Source: an uncultured bacterium
Lineage (GTDB): Bacteria; Cyanobacteriota; Vampirovibrionia; Gastranaerophilales; Gastranaerophilaceae
NCBI GenBank assembly: GCA_902782905.1
Contig: CACZPB010000114.1
Location: 1-7,426 of the forward strand
DNA length: 7,426 bases
Direction: 5' to 3'
Below, in pieces: positions 5,576 through 7,426 of this stretch (within the stretch, counting starts at the first letter, position 1; each line of letters opens with the position of its first letter). Made by a program: the position numbers and the translations under genes. The notes below the pieces were generated by a model. The model was not told the origin of the DNA. It saw nothing but the letters and a program-made list of their open reading frames with translations, and ran no database searches.

Positions 5576-7426
5576 GTGAATAAAGAACAAACTATTTTAG
5601 ACAATAATTCGATAAAATCGAATAAAATACCGGTGACATCGCCGATTTCAACCACCAATTTGGTCTCAAAGGTTAATTCTTTGACGACAGCAAACAGGTC
5701 AAATCCGCTTGAGCATCCGCAGCACCAGACATACATAAAAGACAGCAAAACCTTAAATCATAAAATTATAGTCAATGAATTGATAAATTTAACCGATGTA
5801 GCCAATGTCAATGATTTTTATTTGAGTGTATTTAATTTAATCAACCAGAATATTAATTCAGAGTTCATGGCAGTAGGGTTATATAAGGAAAAATCAAATT
5901 GTTTGAATTTGACATTGCAAGATAAGCTAAGCAATATATATTCAACCAAGATTTTTATGAAAGAGACCGAAAATCCTATCATAGCATCTTTTAATGAAAA
6001 GAAAGTTGTTCTTAAAGATGATGTAAGTTTCTTGAAACTTTCATATTTTAAGAAAAACAAAGTTGCAATAGTTCCAATGATGTCAGTGAATAAATGTATC
6101 GGTGTTATTATATTTCAGGACAATCATGCCGAACAGAACGTTAATTTGTATAGACTTATTGCGAATTATTCTGCGCTTGTCACTCACAACTTTGATTTAA
6201 TTGAAAAGAGTGAAGAATATGTAAATACTGATGCTTTAACACTTTTGTATAACCACCGAGGTTTTCAGGAACTTTTATCAAACGAACTTTCGAGGGCACA
6301 AGTAGCAAAGCAAGAGCTATCTGTGTTAATGATGGATATTTGCAATATCACAAGAATAAATAGAGAACTCGGGCATGCCAAGGGTGATGAAGTTATTAAA
6401 CTTGTTGCAGAAAATGTACGCAAAAATATGCGCGAAGGCGATATAGCCGCAAGATACGGCGGTGATGAGCTTGCTATAATTCTTCCCAATACATCTGTTG
6501 AACAAGCTAAGTATGTAGCCGAATATTTAACATACTCGCTCTCTTGTTTCTATATAGATGATGTCGGACCCGTAAAAGTTTCAGTAGGTATTTCAACCTA
6601 TCCAGATTGTGCGGATGATAAGGAGAAATTATTAATACTTGCAGAACAAGCCATGTATATATCAAAAGCCAAGGGTTATAAAGATGGCATGTCAGCAATC
6701 ATAAGTTCTTCTGATTTTAATTTCTGGGATGATATTGCTCTCAAATCATACGCAGAAGTAATCGGAAAGCGTCATGCACAGTTGGGTATAAATTTTGAAG
6801 AAGAATTGCTGTCAAAATTCAATGCTGAGCATTCGATTCCGGAAAATAGAATCTTTGAAATTGCATCATCTCTTGCAGGTGCAATTGATGCTAAGGATCC
6901 TTATACAAAAGACCATTCAACATCAGTATCAAGGTTCTCAGAAGCTCTTGCAAGAGCAATCAATCTTCCAGAGAATGAAATTGAACGCATAAAATTGGGC
7001 GCCCTTTTGCACGATGTAGGCAAAATCGGTATTCCGGAAAACATTTTGAAAAAGGAAGGGCCGCTATCCGACGATGAATGGAAAATTATGAAACAACATC
7101 CGTCAATTGGTGCGGAAAAAGTTCTCATGCCAAATCCGTCTTTAAGAGACTTGATACCTATTGTAAAATATCACCATGAAAGAATAGACGGAAAGGGTTA
7201 TCCTGAAAACCTTTCAAACGGTGACATTCCGCTTGCGGCAAAAATTGTTGCAATCGCAGATACATATCACGCTCTTATAAGTGACAGACCGTACAGACGC
7301 GGTATGAATATAGAAAAAGCCATATCAATTCTTGAAGAAGGTGCAGGAACACAGTGGGATGCAGATTTAATCAGAACATTTATAAGCATTGCTCCTTCAC
7401 TTGGCATATATTGTAGTGGTATTATA
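5576..7426 (+). CDS. GAF-GGDEF-HD-GYP cyclic-di-GMP synthesis/degradation protein, C-terminus cut at window edge
   Basis: This is a cytoplasmic signalling protein with both c-di-GMP-making and c-di-GMP-degrading domains; 617 codons are present. Residues 1-65 are polar (N, S, T, K) and probably disordered. A GAF-like sensor domain follows (about 66-205), with no heme or bilin cysteine recognised. The GGDEF diguanylate cyclase domain (about 218-380) has the metal aspartate D254 (MMDI), GHAKGDE, the active-site motif GGDEL (295-299) and an intact inhibitory RxxD site (R286 and D289, five residues upstream). The HD-GYP phosphodiesterase domain (from about 430) has DAKDPYTKDHS (438-448), HDVGKIGIPE with H479 and D480, HHERIDGKGYP (533-543) and IADTYHALISDRPYR. 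The second D of the usual DxYDAL is H here. No membrane segment is seen. The HD-GYP domain looks nearly complete at the edge. The GTG start is chosen for its ribosome site; ATG 5546 would add 10 residues. The ligand of the GAF domain is unknown. Confidence 0.92.
   Translation, partial: MNKEQTILDNNSIKSNKIPVTSPISTTNLVSKVNSLTTANRSNPLEHPQHQTYIKDSKTLNHKIIVNELINLTDVANVNDFYLSVFNLINQNINSEFMAVGLYKEKSNCLNLTLQDKLSNIYSTKIFMKETENPIIASFNEKKVVLKDDVSFLKLSYFKKNKVAIVPMMSVNKCIGVIIFQDNHAEQNVNLYRLIANYSALVTHNFDLIEKSEEYVNTDALTLLYNHRGFQELLSNELSRAQVAKQELSVLMMDICNITRINRELGHAKGDEVIKLVAENVRKNMREGDIAARYGGDELAIILPNTSVEQAKYVAEYLTYSLSCFYIDDVGPVKVSVGISTYPDCADDKEKLLILAEQAMYISKAKGYKDGMSAIISSSDFNFWDDIALKSYAEVIGKRHAQLGINFEEELLSKFNAEHSIPENRIFEIASSLAGAIDAKDPYTKDHSTSVSRFSEALARAINLPENEIERIKLGALLHDVGKIGIPENILKKEGPLSDDEWKIMKQHPSIGAEKVLMPNPSLRDLIPIVKYHHERIDGKGYPENLSNGDIPLAAKIVAIADTYHALISDRPYRRGMNIEKAISILEEGAGTQWDADLIRTFISIAPSLGIYCSGII

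Noticed and set aside
5542..7128. Small open frames on both strands between 5542 and 7128
   Set aside because: They overlap the continuous GAF-GGDEF-HD-GYP frame, whose motifs fix the true reading frame.
1..7426. CRISPR array, transposon ends, tRNA or rRNA genes, toxin-antitoxin or defence cassette
   Set aside because: I found no regularly spaced repeats, transposase, cloverleaf-like sequence or defence-type gene. The window is nearly filled by core-type genes.

Overview
This window is AT-rich (roughly one-third GC by eye), compactly coded bacterial DNA. It holds five protein genes, two of them cut by the window edges. I see no rRNA, tRNA, CRISPR array, insertion sequence or phage signature. 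An Mla-type lipid transporter implies a diderm (outer-membrane) bacterium. Low GC, an MCE protein with a long helical tail, and a GAF-GGDEF-HD-GYP protein would fit a gut Gastranaerophilales/Melainabacteria-type lineage or another low-GC diderm. This taxonomic guess is inference and has not been tested by any search.

Layout. Minus strand, left side: a mannose-1-phosphate guanylyltransferase/phosphomannose isomerase gene (937-2328) is followed, after a 75-nt gap holding a 12-bp inverted repeat, by the first 287 codons of an MtaB-like radical-SAM tRNA methylthiotransferase (1-861, truncated by the window start). Plus strand, middle: a divergent promoter region (about 2341-2417) leads into a compact three-gene operon. 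It encodes the MlaE-like permease, the MlaF-like ATPase and an MlaD-like MCE protein (2418-5334), and ends in a textbook rho-independent terminator (5352-5393). Plus strand, right side: a 241-nt spacer with several small repeats precedes a GAF-GGDEF-HD-GYP cyclic-di-GMP protein (from GTG 5576, cut by the window end).

How the genes fit together. The mlaE-mlaF-mlaD operon is the inner-membrane core of a phospholipid transporter: permease dimer, ATPase dimer and MCE-domain ring. No mlaA, mlaB or mlaC lies beside it. The ManC-type enzyme makes GDP-mannose for surface polysaccharides, so the centre of the window has an envelope theme. The tRNA-modification and c-di-GMP genes have no evident functional tie to it.

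Nothing here looks like an undescribed defence or mobile system. The points most worth a second look are the near-leaderless start of mlaE, an extra segment of about 120 residues in the MlaD-like protein, a c-di-GMP enzyme with both synthetic and degradative motifs intact, and small repeats in two spacers.
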